From: Devosia sp. RR2S18
Lineage (GTDB): Bacteria > Pseudomonadota > Alphaproteobacteria > Rhizobiales > Devosiaceae
Direction of reading: 5' to 3'
Assembly (NCBI RefSeq): GCF_030177755.1
Contig: NZ_CP126539.1
Location: forward strand, 310,001-374,000
DNA length: 64,000 bases
The position numbers were made by a program, and so were the translations under genes. This document shows positions 44,580 to 54,074 of this stretch, in pieces. Position 1 is the first letter of the stretch, and each line of letters opens with the position of its first letter. The notes under the pieces are model-generated. The model was not told the DNA's origin. It made no database searches and saw nothing but the letters and a program-made list of their open reading frames with translations.

Positions 44580-45037
44580 CGCTCGTAGGTGCCGATCAGT
44601 TCGGCCTCTTCGATCAGGTGCTTTTGTGCCTCTTTCCAGATGGCGGCTACGCCGGCTTTGGCGGGAAGGGACAGGTGATCGGCATCAAGGGCGGCCAAGC
44701 GAAAATGGTAGTGATGGACGCCATGCCCTATAGGCGGTTCGGGTCCATCATAGGCTTCGCCGCCAAAATCGTTTTCACCAAAGCGCAGGCCCGGAGCGGG
44801 TGCGGTATCCACACTCTCCTGTAGGTGCGTGGCATCGCCCGGGATGTTGTAGATTGCGCAGTGGCGGAAGGTGCCATTAGGTGCGTCAGGATCCTCGACG
44901 ATCAAGACGTAGCTCTTTACGCGGTCGGGCGCGCCGCTCCACTTGAGCGGCGGAAACAGGTTCTCGCCATCGCGCGCATGCTTGGTGGGGATGCGTTCGC
45001 CATCGGCGAAAGCGGGACTGATCAAAGTCAGGGCCAT
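44576..45037 (-). CDS. YbhB/YbcL-family PEBP-like protein
   Basis: A 153-residue protein of the phosphatidylethanolamine-binding/Raf-kinase-inhibitor-like superfamily. The blocks FPPLKWSGAP, YVLIVEDPDAPNGTFRHCAIYNIPGDAT and DGPEPPIGHGVHHYHFRLAAL contain the conserved Asp-Pro-Asp and His ligand-pocket residues. Bacterial members bind small anionic ligands; function here is unknown. No signal peptide is present. It is separated from the BON gene by about 60 bases on the same strand. Confidence 0.92.
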   Translation of the reverse strand: MALTLISPAFADGERIPTKHARDGENLFPPLKWSGAPDRVKSYVLIVEDPDAPNGTFRHCAIYNIPGDATHLQESVDTAPAPGLRFGENDFGGEAYDGPEPPIGHGVHHYHFRLAALDADHLSLPAKAGVAAIWKEAQKHLIEEAELIGTYER

Positions 45038-45100
45038 AGGCTTTCTCCGTTGAGTGAGTGGGTGAGGAGCCCGGGCCTTGGGCCCCTCGGAACCTTCGCG

Positions 45101-45853
45101 TCAGATATAGCCGCCATTGCCGGGGGTGGTGCGTTCGCCCGATTCCCCGACCGGCCGCTGCACCCGCAGACTGTTCTGGACATGGGTGACGCCCGAAACA
45201 GCATCGGCGAGGTCCTCGGCGCGGCGCTTTTCCGCGCGGCTGCTCACGGTGCCGCTGAGGGTGACCTCGGCTTCGCTGACTTCAACAACGATCTCGGAGG
45301 CATCCACCTGCCAATCATCGGTCAGCCGGTCGTTGACGTCCTCGAGAATACGCTGGTCTGAGCGGCGATAGCCCTTGGGGCCGCGGCCATAGTGACCATC
45401 GCGGCGGCGATCCACGTCGCGGCGCTCGGAGGCTTCCTCGCTGCCGAACCAGGAGGCCATTTCGTCGCCGGCCTTATCCATCCAGTTGCGATCGCCGCCG
45501 CCATAGCCGCCACGACCGACGCGATCGGGATATTCGCTGGAGCGCGGGTCGGGGTCTGTGGTGAAGCGGGGGCGTTGGCCCCGAGGCTCAAAGCCGCGCT
45601 CGTCGCGATAGTTGCGCGCGGGTGGCAGGCGATCGTTGCGATCCCAGCTGTCGCCGGCGTAATCGGAGGCGAATGGGTCGCTGGCGAAATCGCGCCGCCG
45701 GTCAGCGCCGAAATAGGAGCCCGGCCCATCGGGGTAATGGGGGCCACGGCTGCCGAAATCGGTGCGGTCATGTTCGCCTTCGCCATAGCGATTGTCCTCG
45801 GCGCGGCGCGGCTGCTGCCGCCAGCGCCAGTCGTCCCTACGTCCATCGGCCAT
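45101..45853 (-). CDS. BON-domain protein with low-complexity Arg/Asp/Gly N-terminus
   Basis: A 250-residue protein. The N-terminal ~160 residues are almost entirely Arg, Asp, Gly, Tyr and Pro with many RD/DR and RGG-like pairs, and look disordered. The C-terminal ~80 residues form a BON domain (DQRILEDVNDRLTDDWQVDASEIVVEVSEAEVTLSGTVSSRAEKRRAEDLADAVSGVTHVQNSL). BON domains bind membranes or cell wall and are common in stress proteins. A perfect EcfG promoter precedes it, supporting control by the general stress response. Confidence 0.82.
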   Translation of the reverse strand: MADGRRDDWRWRQQPRRAEDNRYGEGEHDRTDFGSRGPHYPDGPGSYFGADRRRDFASDPFASDYAGDSWDRNDRLPPARNYRDERGFEPRGQRPRFTTDPDPRSSEYPDRVGRGGYGGGDRNWMDKAGDEMASWFGSEEASERRDVDRRRDGHYGRGPKGYRRSDQRILEDVNDRLTDDWQVDASEIVVEVSEAEVTLSGTVSSRAEKRRAEDLADAVSGVTHVQNSLRVQRPVGESGERTTPGNGGYI

Positions 45854-45888
45854 GATGTTCTCCTGTCAATTCGTGCGTTGTGGGGAGA

Positions 45889-45913
45889 AACGAGAAGCGC
45901 AAACCGCTGTTCC
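45889..45913 (-). promoter_or_regulatory. EcfG (general stress sigma factor) promoter
   Basis: On the minus strand GGAAC (45913-45909) is separated by exactly 16 bases from CGTT (45892-45889), the full alphaproteobacterial EcfG consensus. The -10 lies 36 bases before the start of the BON-domain gene. Confidence 0.78.
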
Positions 45914-46110
45914 AAAAAATAGCTGGTTCGGACTGGTTGATAGCGCGGCCTGCGACTTTGGTCGGGATGCATGCAGCTTGACAGCCCAACTTGCCCTATG
46001 GTGGCGTAGCAGCAGCCTGTTGTGCCAAACAAAACACCAAAACGGCAGCAGCAGACCGCGATCAGCCGGCCCGGCATGATGAGGGCGGCGATTTAGGAGG
46101 AACCAGACAA

Positions 46111-47064
46111 ATGAAGAAGTCCCTGTTCACGCTCGCGCTTTCAGCGGCGATGGTGCTGGGTGCCGCATCGGCGCACGCCCAGGTCAATGTGATGCTGCCC
46201 GCCAATCCCGGCGGCGGCTGGGATTCCACCGGCCGGCAGGCTTTCGCTGCCATGAACGAAGCCGGGATCTATACCGATGGGGTCAATTTCTCCAATGTCG
46301 GCGGGGCCGGCGGCACGATCGGGCTGGCACAGTTCCAGTCCACATCGAGTGGCCAGGAAGATGCGCTGGCCGTCTTTGGTGCCATCACCGTGGGCTCGAT
46401 CATCCTCAACGATTCCCCCATTGATCTTTCCGAGTATCGCCCGCTGGCGCGGCTGACGGCCGAGCATCTGGTGGTGGCGGTGGCTGCCGACAGCGAAATC
46501 GAAACGCTGGAGGAGCTCGTCGCCGCCATGCAGGAAAACCCGGGCGCGGTGCCGGTGGGTGGCGGTTCGGCGGGTGGCGTCGACCATATCGCCTTGGCGC
46601 TCCTCGCGCAGGAAGCCGATGTACCGGTTGCCGAAATCAACTACATCCCGCAGGCCTCGGGCGCTGAGACGGTGACGGGCATCGTCAATGGCACGTTGAC
46701 CGCCGGTATCTCGGGCATTTCCGAGTTCCAGCAGTTCGCCGATCAGGGCCGCATCCGTATTCTAGGCATCACTTCGGCCGAACGCATGGAAGGGCTCGAT
46801 GCGCCGACCTTCCAGGAAGCAGGCTATGACGTCGAGATCGCCAATTGGCGCGGGATCCTGGGCGCACCCGGCATGCCCGACGAAAACTACCAGACCTGGG
46901 TCGATCGCTTCACCCAGCTCAACGAGAGCGAAGCCTGGCAGGACGTGCTCGAAACGCAGGGCTGGGACCAGTATTTCCTGGCCGGCGAGGAATTCGGTGA
47001 GTTCATCGCCAATGAACGCGAGCGGATCGCTGGCATCCTTGAGGACGCAGGTCTTGCCGAATAG
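46111..47064 (+). CDS. tctC: Tripartite tricarboxylate transporter substrate-binding protein
   Basis: A 317-residue periplasmic receptor of the TctC/Bug family. A signal peptide (MKKSLFTLALSAAMVLGAASAHAQ) is followed by VNVMLPANPGGGWDSTGRQAF and FSNVGGAGGTIG, the ligand-loop motifs of the family. AGGAGG precedes ATG 46111. With TctB and TctA it forms a secondary transporter driven by ion gradients for tricarboxylates or related acids. The Bug family binds varied carboxylates, so the ligand is not certain. Confidence 0.93.
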   Translation: MKKSLFTLALSAAMVLGAASAHAQVNVMLPANPGGGWDSTGRQAFAAMNEAGIYTDGVNFSNVGGAGGTIGLAQFQSTSSGQEDALAVFGAITVGSIILNDSPIDLSEYRPLARLTAEHLVVAVAADSEIETLEELVAAMQENPGAVPVGGGSAGGVDHIALALLAQEADVPVAEINYIPQASGAETVTGIVNGTLTAGISGISEFQQFADQGRIRILGITSAERMEGLDAPTFQEAGYDVEIANWRGILGAPGMPDENYQTWVDRFTQLNESEAWQDVLETQGWDQYFLAGEEFGEFIANERERIAGILEDAGLAE

Positions 47065-47569
47065 CCCACACGCACAGAGGGAGGATGGCGTCCGCGCCGC
47101 CTCCCGTCCCTTCTGGCTCGCCGGGGCAGTAATCGCCATTGGCGGGCTTTGCCTTTACGGTGGGCTGCAATTGCCGCAAGCGAGCCGCTATGCCGCGGTG
47201 GGGCCGGGGTTGTTCGTAACCGTTTCCGGTTCGGCACTGATTATCCTAGGTATCATGCTGGGGGTGCAGATTGCACGGGGCGAGCAGTTCGAACCGCAGG
47301 ATGCCGAAGATGCTACGGGCACCGAGCGCGCCGATCCCAAGGCGCTGCTGCTGGCGCTAGCGGCTGCGTGCGTACCGATTTTCACCATCCGATATCTGGG
47401 CCTGCCGATTACGGCGACACTGTCTTTTGTGCTGGTAGCGCGGGCTTTCGGGTCCAGGCGCCTGGTGCTTGACGTGGTGAGCGGCGCGCTCCTCGGAATT
47501 CTGGCGTGGTTCCTGTTCACCCGACTGGGCCTACAGCTTGGTAGCTTCCTCCCCATAGCGGGACTTTAG
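47054..47569 (+). CDS. tctB: Tripartite tricarboxylate transporter small subunit TctB
   Basis: A 171-residue membrane protein with four helices: WLAGAVIAIGGLCLYGG, a second at GLFVTVSGSALIILGIMLG, and LLLALAAACVPIFTIRYLG plus a C-terminal pair. The pattern and position between tctC and tctA fit TctB. The start is taken as TTG 47054, overlapping tctC by 11 bases, since no ATG or GTG lies before the first helix; upstream frame within tctC is spurious. It ends directly before tctA. Confidence 0.88.
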   Translation: MPNSPHAQREDGVRAASRPFWLAGAVIAIGGLCLYGGLQLPQASRYAAVGPGLFVTVSGSALIILGIMLGVQIARGEQFEPQDAEDATGTERADPKALLLALAAACVPIFTIRYLGLPITATLSFVLVARAFGSRRLVLDVVSGALLGILAWFLFTRLGLQLGSFLPIAGL

Positions 47570-49057
47570 ATGCAAACCTTAGAATATCTGCTGCAGGGCT
47601 TCGGCGTCGCTTTGCAGCCCGTTAACCTGCTCTGGGCGCTGCTCGGCTCGGTTCTGGGGACCGCCATCGGTGTGCTGCCGGGGATCGGGCCGGCGCTGAC
47701 CATCGCGCTGCTCTTGCCGGTGACAATTTCGGTGGCGCCTGAATCGGCCTTCATCATGTTTGCCGGCGTGCTCTATGGCGCCATGTATGGCGGCTCGACG
47801 ACCTCGATCCTGATCAATACGCCGGGCGAAGCGGGGTCGATGATGACCGCGCTCGAGGGCAACAAGATGGCCCGGAACGGCCGCGGTGCGGCAGCACTGG
47901 CGACCGCGGCGATCGGCTCGTTCGTGGCGGGCACAATCGCGACGATCCTCCTGACCTTCGCTGCGCCGGTGATTGCCGAGTTAGCGTTCTACCTCAAGCC
48001 TGCGGACTATTTTGCGCTGACGGTGCTCGCTTTCTGCTCGGTGGCGGTGGTGATGGGGTCCTCGCGCGTGCGGGGTTTTACCTCGCTATTCCTGGGCATT
48101 GCGCTCGGAACGGTCGGTATCGACCAGATGACCGGCCAGCCGCGGCTGACCTTCGGCGCCTCGGAGTTGCTGGGCGGCATTGAGCTTACCGTGGTGCTGG
48201 TGTCACTCTTTGCCATTGGCGAGATCCTTTACGTCGCCAGCCGCTATCGGGGCAGCTCGAGCCAGGTCATTGGGGTGAAGGGCCAGAAGTGGTTTACCCG
48301 TGCCGATTTCAGCCGCTCGTGGAAGCCATGGCTGCGCGGCACAGCCTTGGGTTTTCCCATGGGAGCGCTGCCCGGCGGCGGCTCGGAAATCCCCACCATG
48401 CTGTCCTATACAATGGAGCGGAAGCTCACCAAGCACCCCGAGGAATTCGGCCATGGTGCCATCGAGGGCGTGGCCGGACCCGAGGCGGCCAATAATGCGG
48501 CGGCGGCTGGCATCCTCGTGCCGCTCCTGACGCTAGGCCTGCCAACTTCCGCGACCGCGGCGGTGCTGCTTTCAGCGTTCCAGAACTATGGGCTGCAGCC
48601 TGGCCCCTTCCTCTTTACCTCCAATCCGCAGCTGGTCTGGGGGCTCATCGCTTCGCTTTATATAGGCAATGTGATGCTCCTGGTGCTGAACCTGCCACTG
48701 GTGGGCATGTGGGTGAAGCTGCTCGCCATCCCGCGGCCGCAGCTCTATGCCGGTATTCTGGTGTTTGCGACCATCGGAATCTGGGGCGTATCGGGGTTGG
48801 TGAGCGATCTCATCATCATGGCGGTAGTGGGTGTGGTGGGCTATGTGATGCGTGTTTATGACTTCCCGATTGCGCCGGTGCTGATCGGGCTCATTCTTTC
48901 GCCCATGGCCGAAACCCAGCTGCGCACGGCGCTTGCTGCCGGGCAGGGCAATTGGGGTGTACTGGTCCAGACGCCGCTGTCGATCACCTTCCTCCTTGTT
49001 GCCGCCCTTTTCCTTCTCGTGCCGGCCGTGCTCAAAAGGCTACGCGCCAGCGCCTAA
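47570..49057 (+). CDS. tctA: Tripartite tricarboxylate transporter permease TctA
   Basis: A 495-residue permease with about twelve helices. [36 protein letters not shown] and [24 protein letters not shown] are the characteristic TctA repeats. It starts at the base after the tctB stop, so the three genes form one operon, with MmgE/PrpD following after 35 bases. It provides the transport channel for the TctC-bound acid. Confidence 0.95.
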   Translation: MQTLEYLLQGFGVALQPVNLLWALLGSVLGTAIGVLPGIGPALTIALLLPVTISVAPESAFIMFAGVLYGAMYGGSTTSILINTPGEAGSMMTALEGNKMARNGRGAAALATAAIGSFVAGTIATILLTFAAPVIAELAFYLKPADYFALTVLAFCSVAVVMGSSRVRGFTSLFLGIALGTVGIDQMTGQPRLTFGASELLGGIELTVVLVSLFAIGEILYVASRYRGSSSQVIGVKGQKWFTRADFSRSWKPWLRGTALGFPMGALPGGGSEIPTMLSYTMERKLTKHPEEFGHGAIEGVAGPEAANNAAAAGILVPLLTLGLPTSATAAVLLSAFQNYGLQPGPFLFTSNPQLVWGLIASLYIGNVMLLVLNLPLVGMWVKLLAIPRPQLYAGILVFATIGIWGVSGLVSDLIIMAVVGVVGYVMRVYDFPIAPVLIGLILSPMAETQLRTALAAGQGNWGVLVQTPLSITFLLVAALFLLVPAVLKRLRASA

Positions 49058-49092
49058 TCCAACCGCCATCTTCTTATCGAGTGATCAGCCGA

Positions 49093-50613
49093 ATGCAGAC
49101 ATACTCCGTCAAGGTTCACCCCTCCGCCGCCAACCTGCCGCGCGAGCAGCAATTGGCCTGGCATATCGCCGCGTTTGCCGCCAATTGCGGACCTCTCGAG
49201 GACGACGTGGTCGAGATGATCGCCTGCCGCATCGTGGACAATGCCAGCGTTGGCTTGGCCGCAATCAACCGGGCGCCTGTTGCGGCAGCCCGGGCCATGG
49301 CGCTGGCTCATCCGCGCAAGGGCGGCGGCACGCTTTATGGCCTGCCCACCAGCATCCGTGTCGACGCCGAATGGGCCGCCTGGGCCAATGCGACGGCAGT
49401 GCGTGAGCTCGACTATCACGACACGTTCCTGGCGGCTGACTACTCGCATCCGGGCGACTGCATTTCGCCGCTGGTGGCGGTGGCCCAGCAGATGGGCCTC
49501 GATGGCGCAGCGCTCGCGCGGGGCATCGCCGTGAGCTACGAAGTGCATGTGGCGCTGGTCAAAGCCATTTCGCTGCACAAGTACAAGAAGGACCACGTGG
49601 CCCACCTTTGCCCCGCAACGACGGCCGGCATAGGCGCGCTGCTGGGCCTGTCCACCGAAACCATCTTCCAGGCGGTCAACCAGGCCGTGCACCTGTCTTT
49701 CTCGACCCGTCAATCGCGCAAGGGCGAGATCAGTTCGTGGAAGGCCTATGTGCCGGGCTTTTCGGGCAAGCTGGCCATCGAGTGCATCGACCGGGCGATG
49801 CGCGGGGAGGCAGCACCGTCGCCGATCTATGAGGGCGAGGATTCGGTGATCGCCTGGATGCTGGGCGGCAAGAACGACGCCTATGAGGTTAGCTTGCCAG
49901 CGCCGGGCGAGAGCCCGCGCGGCATCATGGAGACCTATACCAAGGCCCATTCGGCCGAGTACCAGGCGCAGGCGCTGATCGACCTCGCAATCGGCCTTGC
50001 CGGAGAGATCGATGACCTCGCCGAAGTCCGCGACATTGTGCTCGAGACCAGCCATCACACCCACAACGTGATCGGCACGGGCGCCAACGATCCGCAAAAA
50101 ATGGATCCCGAAGCGAGCCGCGAAACGCTCGACCACTCGATCATGTATATCCTGGCGGTGGCCCTGGAAGACCGCAAATGGCACCACGTGGACAGCTATA
50201 GGCGCGAGCGGGCGCGCACCCCCTCCACGGTCGCGCTGTGGCACAAGATCCGCACCGTGGAAGATCCGAACTGGACGACCCGCTACCTTGATCCCGATCC
50301 GGACAAGCGTGCCTTTGGCGGCAAGCTGATCGTCACCATGAATGATGGCAGGGTGATCGTGGGCGAGCGGGCCGTGGCCGATGCCCACCCCAATGGCGCC
50401 CATCCCTGGACCTGGTCCGACTACCAGGGCAAATTCGAGATACTCACCCAGGGTGAGCTCGGTGAAACGGAGCGCCGGACATTCCTGGACGCGGCCAAGC
50501 GCTTCGCCAGCCTTGCGAAGGGAGAACTGGACGATTTGCTGCCAGCCCTGCCCAATGGCAGCGTCACGCCAGCGGCGCCGACCGGACAGGGCATTTTCGA
50601 CCACGGGCTCTAG
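49093..50613 (+). CDS. MmgE/PrpD family dehydratase
   Basis: A 506-residue protein of the MmgE/PrpD family, which includes 2-methylcitrate dehydratase, cis-aconitate decarboxylase and iminodisuccinate epimerase. Typical blocks are ELDYHDTFLAADYSHPGDCISPLVAVAQQ, KDHVAHLCPATTAG and FSTRQSRKGEISSWKAYVPGFSG near the active site. ATG 49093 is used; GTG 49081 is four codons upstream. Placement behind the tct operon suggests that the imported acid or its product is the substrate; other methylcitrate-cycle genes (prpB, prpC) are not in this window. Confidence 0.88.
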   Translation: MQTYSVKVHPSAANLPREQQLAWHIAAFAANCGPLEDDVVEMIACRIVDNASVGLAAINRAPVAAARAMALAHPRKGGGTLYGLPTSIRVDAEWAAWANATAVRELDYHDTFLAADYSHPGDCISPLVAVAQQMGLDGAALARGIAVSYEVHVALVKAISLHKYKKDHVAHLCPATTAGIGALLGLSTETIFQAVNQAVHLSFSTRQSRKGEISSWKAYVPGFSGKLAIECIDRAMRGEAAPSPIYEGEDSVIAWMLGGKNDAYEVSLPAPGESPRGIMETYTKAHSAEYQAQALIDLAIGLAGEIDDLAEVRDIVLETSHHTHNVIGTGANDPQKMDPEASRETLDHSIMYILAVALEDRKWHHVDSYRRERARTPSTVALWHKIRTVEDPNWTTRYLDPDPDKRAFGGKLIVTMNDGRVIVGERAVADAHPNGAHPWTWSDYQGKFEILTQGELGETERRTFLDAAKRFASLAKGELDDLLPALPNGSVTPAAPTGQGIFDHGL

Positions 50614-50656
50614 TCGGCGAATGCGAGTGCTGGCCGTGATGGCCAGCACTCCACCA

Positions 50657-51073
50657 CTAGGAGCGAAGAGGGAAGAGGGCGCGCAGGCGTGCGTCTCGCA
50701 GCCACAGCCCACCCCAGACGAAGAGGCCGAGATAGCCGCCGAAGAGGAGGTGGCTGAAGAGCGGATTGAACACCCGCAACTGCGTGGCCATCGCGCCGCC
50801 GAAAAGGCCGGTGAGGAGCACCGCACCCAGCACCGATGTGCGGGGCCAAGCGTAAAGCAGCGTGCACACCAAAGCCAGCACCCCGATGCCTTGCGCGGTT
50901 TCGGGCGGGTAGCCCAGCGCGTTCATGGTATCGATCACCGGCTGGATGACGAGGAGCTTGATGGCCGCGTCGAACAGCAGGAAAGCAGTGACAAGGCCGC
51001 TCAAAACCCAGCCGATGCGGTGCGACCAGTTGCTGGTTGAGCGTGCAGGCGGGCTGAGGTCGAGCGTGGTCAT
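50657..51073 (-). CDS. DoxX-family membrane protein
   Basis: A 138-residue membrane protein with four helices (IGWVLSGLVTAFLLFDAAIKL, GIGVLALVCTLLYAW, GAVLLTGLFGGAMATQLRV, LLFGGYLGLFVWGGLWL) and the DoxX-like pattern of GYP and PxTxxLGAVLLTGLFGGA. Function in bacteria is unclear, sometimes tied to sulfur or thiol redox. Its start overlaps the end of the VOC gene by a few bases (51070-51073), so it is the last gene of the YCII-VOC-DoxX unit. Confidence 0.85.
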   Translation of the reverse strand: MTTLDLSPPARSTSNWSHRIGWVLSGLVTAFLLFDAAIKLLVIQPVIDTMNALGYPPETAQGIGVLALVCTLLYAWPRTSVLGAVLLTGLFGGAMATQLRVFNPLFSHLLFGGYLGLFVWGGLWLRDARLRALFPLRS

Positions 51074-51480
51074 GATGCGCTCTCCCCAACCTGCGACTGG
51101 CCGATGGCCCAGGTGACGCCATAGGGGTCCTTGAGTTGGCCGTAAATGTCGCCCCAGAACTCGGTCTTGAGAGGCTGGAGAATGGTGCAGCCAGCGGCCA
51201 CTGCGCGATCCCACCAGTGCTGGGCATCATCGACATGGATATGCATGTTGAACGCCTGGGGCGGCACCGGTGGATAGCCGTAGTCGGGAAAGAAATCGGC
51301 GACGAAGACGGGGCTGCTATTGATCTCGACTTGTGCATGCATGAGGCGGTCGCCGGACTCGTTGGGTAGTGCCTCCCGCTCAATGGCGCCGAAGGCCTTG
51401 CCCCAAAAGGCAATGGCGTCCCGCGCGCCATCAACGCTGAGATAGGGTGTTACGCCGGTTTTTGGTCGAAAGCTCGTCAT
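51070..51480 (-). CDS. VOC-family (PhnB-like glyoxalase fold) protein
   Basis: A 136-residue protein of the vicinal-oxygen-chelate superfamily. TPYLSVDGARDAIAFWGKAFGAIERE, MHAQVEINSSPVFVADFFPDYGYPP and the C-terminal WGDIYGQLKDPYGVTWAI are PhnB-type. The usual metal-binding His/Glu pattern is incomplete, as in many PhnB-like members. It is coupled to DoxX by overlap and lies 54 bases after the YCII gene. Substrate unknown. Confidence 0.9.
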   Translation of the reverse strand: MTSFRPKTGVTPYLSVDGARDAIAFWGKAFGAIEREALPNESGDRLMHAQVEINSSPVFVADFFPDYGYPPVPPQAFNMHIHVDDAQHWWDRAVAAGCTILQPLKTEFWGDIYGQLKDPYGVTWAIGQSQVGESAS

Positions 51481-51534
51481 GGCTGGTCTCCCGTGTCTTG
51501 CCTGATGTCAGCACGACGAACGATCGCCGCGCAT

Positions 51535-51948
51535 TCAGACAGCTTCGGAGGTTTTTTCCTGTGGACCCGCCTTGGCGCCTTTGGGCTCCCCCGGGAAATA
51601 GATCGAGAGCGGTCGGATTTCGTAGGAGCCGCCATCGGGATTGGCCTTGGCGAGGTCCTTGGCGAAGGCGATGGCCTCGTCCAGCGTGTCGCAATCGGCG
51701 ACATAGAAACCCAGGAACTGCTCCTTGGTCTCGGCGAACGGACCGTCCATGATGATCGGCTCGCCCGAAGTTTTACGCAAGGTCGTGGCGCTGGTGGTGG
51801 GATTGAGCCGCACGACGGGGCCGAGCTTGCCCTTGGCGCGCATGGCATCCTGCACCAGGCCGAGCCGCGCCATGCAGGCGTCGTCCTCTTGCTTGGTCCA
51901 GGTGCCGACGTGCTTCTCATCATTGTAACATAAAATGGCGTAGAGCAT
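51535..51948 (-). CDS. YCII-related (DGPF) protein
   Basis: A 137-residue protein with the motif IIMDGPFAETKEQFLGFYV, typical of the DGPF/YCII-related family often linked to ECF sigma factors in alphaproteobacteria. No sigma factor gene is adjacent here. ATG 51948 has GGGAGAG upstream. It is the first gene of the minus-strand YCII-VOC-DoxX unit. Confidence 0.88.
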   Translation of the reverse strand: MLYAILCYNDEKHVGTWTKQEDDACMARLGLVQDAMRAKGKLGPVVRLNPTTSATTLRKTSGEPIIMDGPFAETKEQFLGFYVADCDTLDEAIAFAKDLAKANPDGGSYEIRPLSIYFPGEPKGAKAGPQEKTSEAV

Positions 51949-52022
51949 GGGTCTCTCCCTCCCGCACAAAACCATTAGGGTAGGCAGGCTACGCCGGAAA
52001 TGACGGGCGCTCCAGTGCTTTG

Positions 52023-52889
52023 TCAGGCGACCGGTGGTGGGGTTGTGCGGGCAATGGTGGCGGTAGCGCCGAGCGACGCCGCGACAATGGCAAAGATGCC
52101 AAGCACCTGCCAGTTTGACAGCGCCTCGCCCAAAATGACGAGCCCGGACAGTGCTGCAAAGGCTGGCTGCGCGCTCATGAGAATGCCAAAGAGCCGCGCG
52201 GGAATATGGGGCAGTGCCACCATGTCGAGCGCGTAGGGGATAGCGCTTGAGAGCAGTGCGACGGCAAGGGCGATCGGCAGGATGGCGGGATCAAGCAGGC
52301 TGGTGCCAGCGGTGGCAATGCCGAAGGGCAAAGCCAGGATTGCAGCAGCGCCCACGCCAAGCGCGGCAATGTGGGGTCCGCCACCGGTGCCGGCGCGCTG
52401 GCCGAAGATGATGTAGCCCGCCCAGCAGGCGCCGGCGCAGAGGGCAAGGAGCACGCCCCAGGGATCAAGGCCCGTGGTGCCCTCCCCGATGGGGAGGAGA
52501 ATGACAAAGCCGATCACCGCCAAGGCGATCCAGATGAAATCGGCAGGCTTGCGGGCGCCAGCCAGGGCCACAGCCAGGGGGCCGGTGAATTCCAGCGCCA
52601 CGGCGACACCAAGAGGGATGGTAGCCAGCGCGGCATAAAAGAAGAGGTTCATCGCTCCCATGGCGCCGCCATAAAGCAGGACAGCGCGCCATTGCCGCCG
52701 ATCAAGCCGCTTGCGCCAGGGCCGGAAGGCAATGACCAGGACCAGCGCGGCCAGGGTCAGCCGCAGTGCGGTAGCGCCGGGAGCGCCAACCAGCGGGAAC
52801 AGGCCTTTGGCAAAGGAGGCGCCGGTTTGCGTGGCGACCATGCCCAGGGTGACTAGGGCGACGGAAAAGGGAACACTTGGCTGCCGCAC
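52023..52889 (-). CDS. RhtA-like EamA exporter
   Basis: A 288-residue integral membrane protein with ten helices in two EamA halves. The opening RQPSVPFSVALVTLGMVATQTGASFAKGLFPLVGAPGATALRL matches the threonine/homoserine exporter RhtA group. The start is GTG 52889; the frame is open far upstream but that part runs antisense through the aldo/keto reductase. It is divergent from that gene with ~120 bases between them. Confidence 0.88.
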   Translation of the reverse strand: MRQPSVPFSVALVTLGMVATQTGASFAKGLFPLVGAPGATALRLTLAALVLVIAFRPWRKRLDRRQWRAVLLYGGAMGAMNLFFYAALATIPLGVAVALEFTGPLAVALAGARKPADFIWIALAVIGFVILLPIGEGTTGLDPWGVLLALCAGACWAGYIIFGQRAGTGGGPHIAALGVGAAAILALPFGIATAGTSLLDPAILPIALAVALLSSAIPYALDMVALPHIPARLFGILMSAQPAFAALSGLVILGEALSNWQVLGIFAIVAASLGATATIARTTPPPVA

Positions 52890-53012
52890 AGAAGGGCTTT
52901 CGAGGAGACCCCTGCGCTCTAGCAGGGATCGGAGGCGGCGCGAAGGGGTCCATTGACCTCCAAGGAAAGGGCGATTAGCCCTAAGCACACCAGAACAAAG
53001 GAGGAATGGCGG

Positions 53013-54074
53013 ATGGAATACCGGTATCTGGGGCGTTCGGGCCTCAAAGTCTCCACCCTCACCATGGGCACGATGACGTTTGGCGGCTCGGAACGGGTGG
53101 GCCATACCGACCAAGCCAACGCCACCCGCCAGATCGACCTCTGCCTTGATGCAGGGATTAATCTGCTCGACACCGCTAATGTCTACAATGCCGGCGTTTC
53201 CGAGGAGATGATCGGCGTGGCGCTGGGCGAGAACGGGCGCCGGCAGCGGACGCTGGTCGCCACCAAGGTGCGCTTCCCCATGGGCGATGGCCCCAATGAA
53301 GGGGGCTTGTCGCGCCACCACATCATCGAGCAGTGCAAGGCCAGCCTGAAGCGGCTTAAGACTGACCATATCGACCTCTATCAGGTGCATGAGTGGGATG
53401 GCATGACTCCCATCGAGGAGACCATGGAAGCGCTCGATACGCTCGTGCGCCACGGTCACGTCCGCTATATCGGCTGCTCCAACTATTCGGGCTGGCACAT
53501 CATGAAGGCGCTGAACGCGGCCGAGCGGCGCGGGGGCGAGCGCTTCGTCAGCCAGCAGATCCACTATACGCTCCATTCGCGGGAGGCTGAATACGAGCTG
53601 CTGCCCATCACCAAGGACCAGGGGCTGGGTGTGCTGGTGTGGTCGCCCCTGGGGGGTGGGCTGCTGTCGGGCAAATATCGCCGGGAAGGCGGGCCCGATA
53701 CCGGGCGGCATGTCGGTGGGTTCCGGGAACCGCCGGTCTATGATTGGGAAAAGCTCTACGACATCATCGATGTGATCGTCGAAATCGCCGAAGCGCGCGG
53801 CGTGTCGGGAGCGCAAATAGCCCTCGCTTGGCTGCTAGGCCGACCCGGCGTGACCTCGGTCATCATCGGCGGGCGCAGCGAAGAGCAGTTCCGCGACAAC
53901 ATCGCGGCGGCCGAACTCAAGCTCAGCGATGAGGAACGGAGCCGCCTCGATGCGGTGAGCCAGCCGCCGCTGCTTTACCCCTATTGGCACCAGAGCTTCA
54001 CCGCGCAGGACCGGCTGGGGCCGATCGACCGCGAGCTGATCGGCCCCTATGCCGAGGAATTCAAGCGTGGATGA
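53013..54074 (+). CDS. Aldo/keto reductase
   Basis: A 353-residue NADPH-dependent reductase of the AKR superfamily. [25 protein letters not shown] opens it, [12 protein letters not shown] gives the catalytic Asp/Tyr, [20 protein letters not shown] follows, and [16 protein letters not shown] and [11 protein letters not shown] are cofactor-end motifs. AGGAGG at 52999 fixes ATG 53013. The stop overlaps the FAH-family gene. Confidence 0.95.
   Translation: MEYRYLGRSGLKVSTLTMGTMTFGGSERVGHTDQANATRQIDLCLDAGINLLDTANVYNAGVSEEMIGVALGENGRRQRTLVATKVRFPMGDGPNEGGLSRHHIIEQCKASLKRLKTDHIDLYQVHEWDGMTPIEETMEALDTLVRHGHVRYIGCSNYSGWHIMKALNAAERRGGERFVSQQIHYTLHSREAEYELLPITKDQGLGVLVWSPLGGGLLSGKYRREGGPDTGRHVGGFREPPVYDWEKLYDIIDVIVEIAEARGVSGAQIALAWLLGRPGVTSVIIGGRSEEQFRDNIAAAELKLSDEERSRLDAVSQPPLLYPYWHQSFTAQDRLGPIDRELIGPYAEEFKRG

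Noticed and set aside
49054..50826. A 590-codon open frame antisense to the MmgE/PrpD gene
   Set aside because: It is a shadow of a strongly conserved gene, with low-complexity Arg/Gly/His content and no domain.
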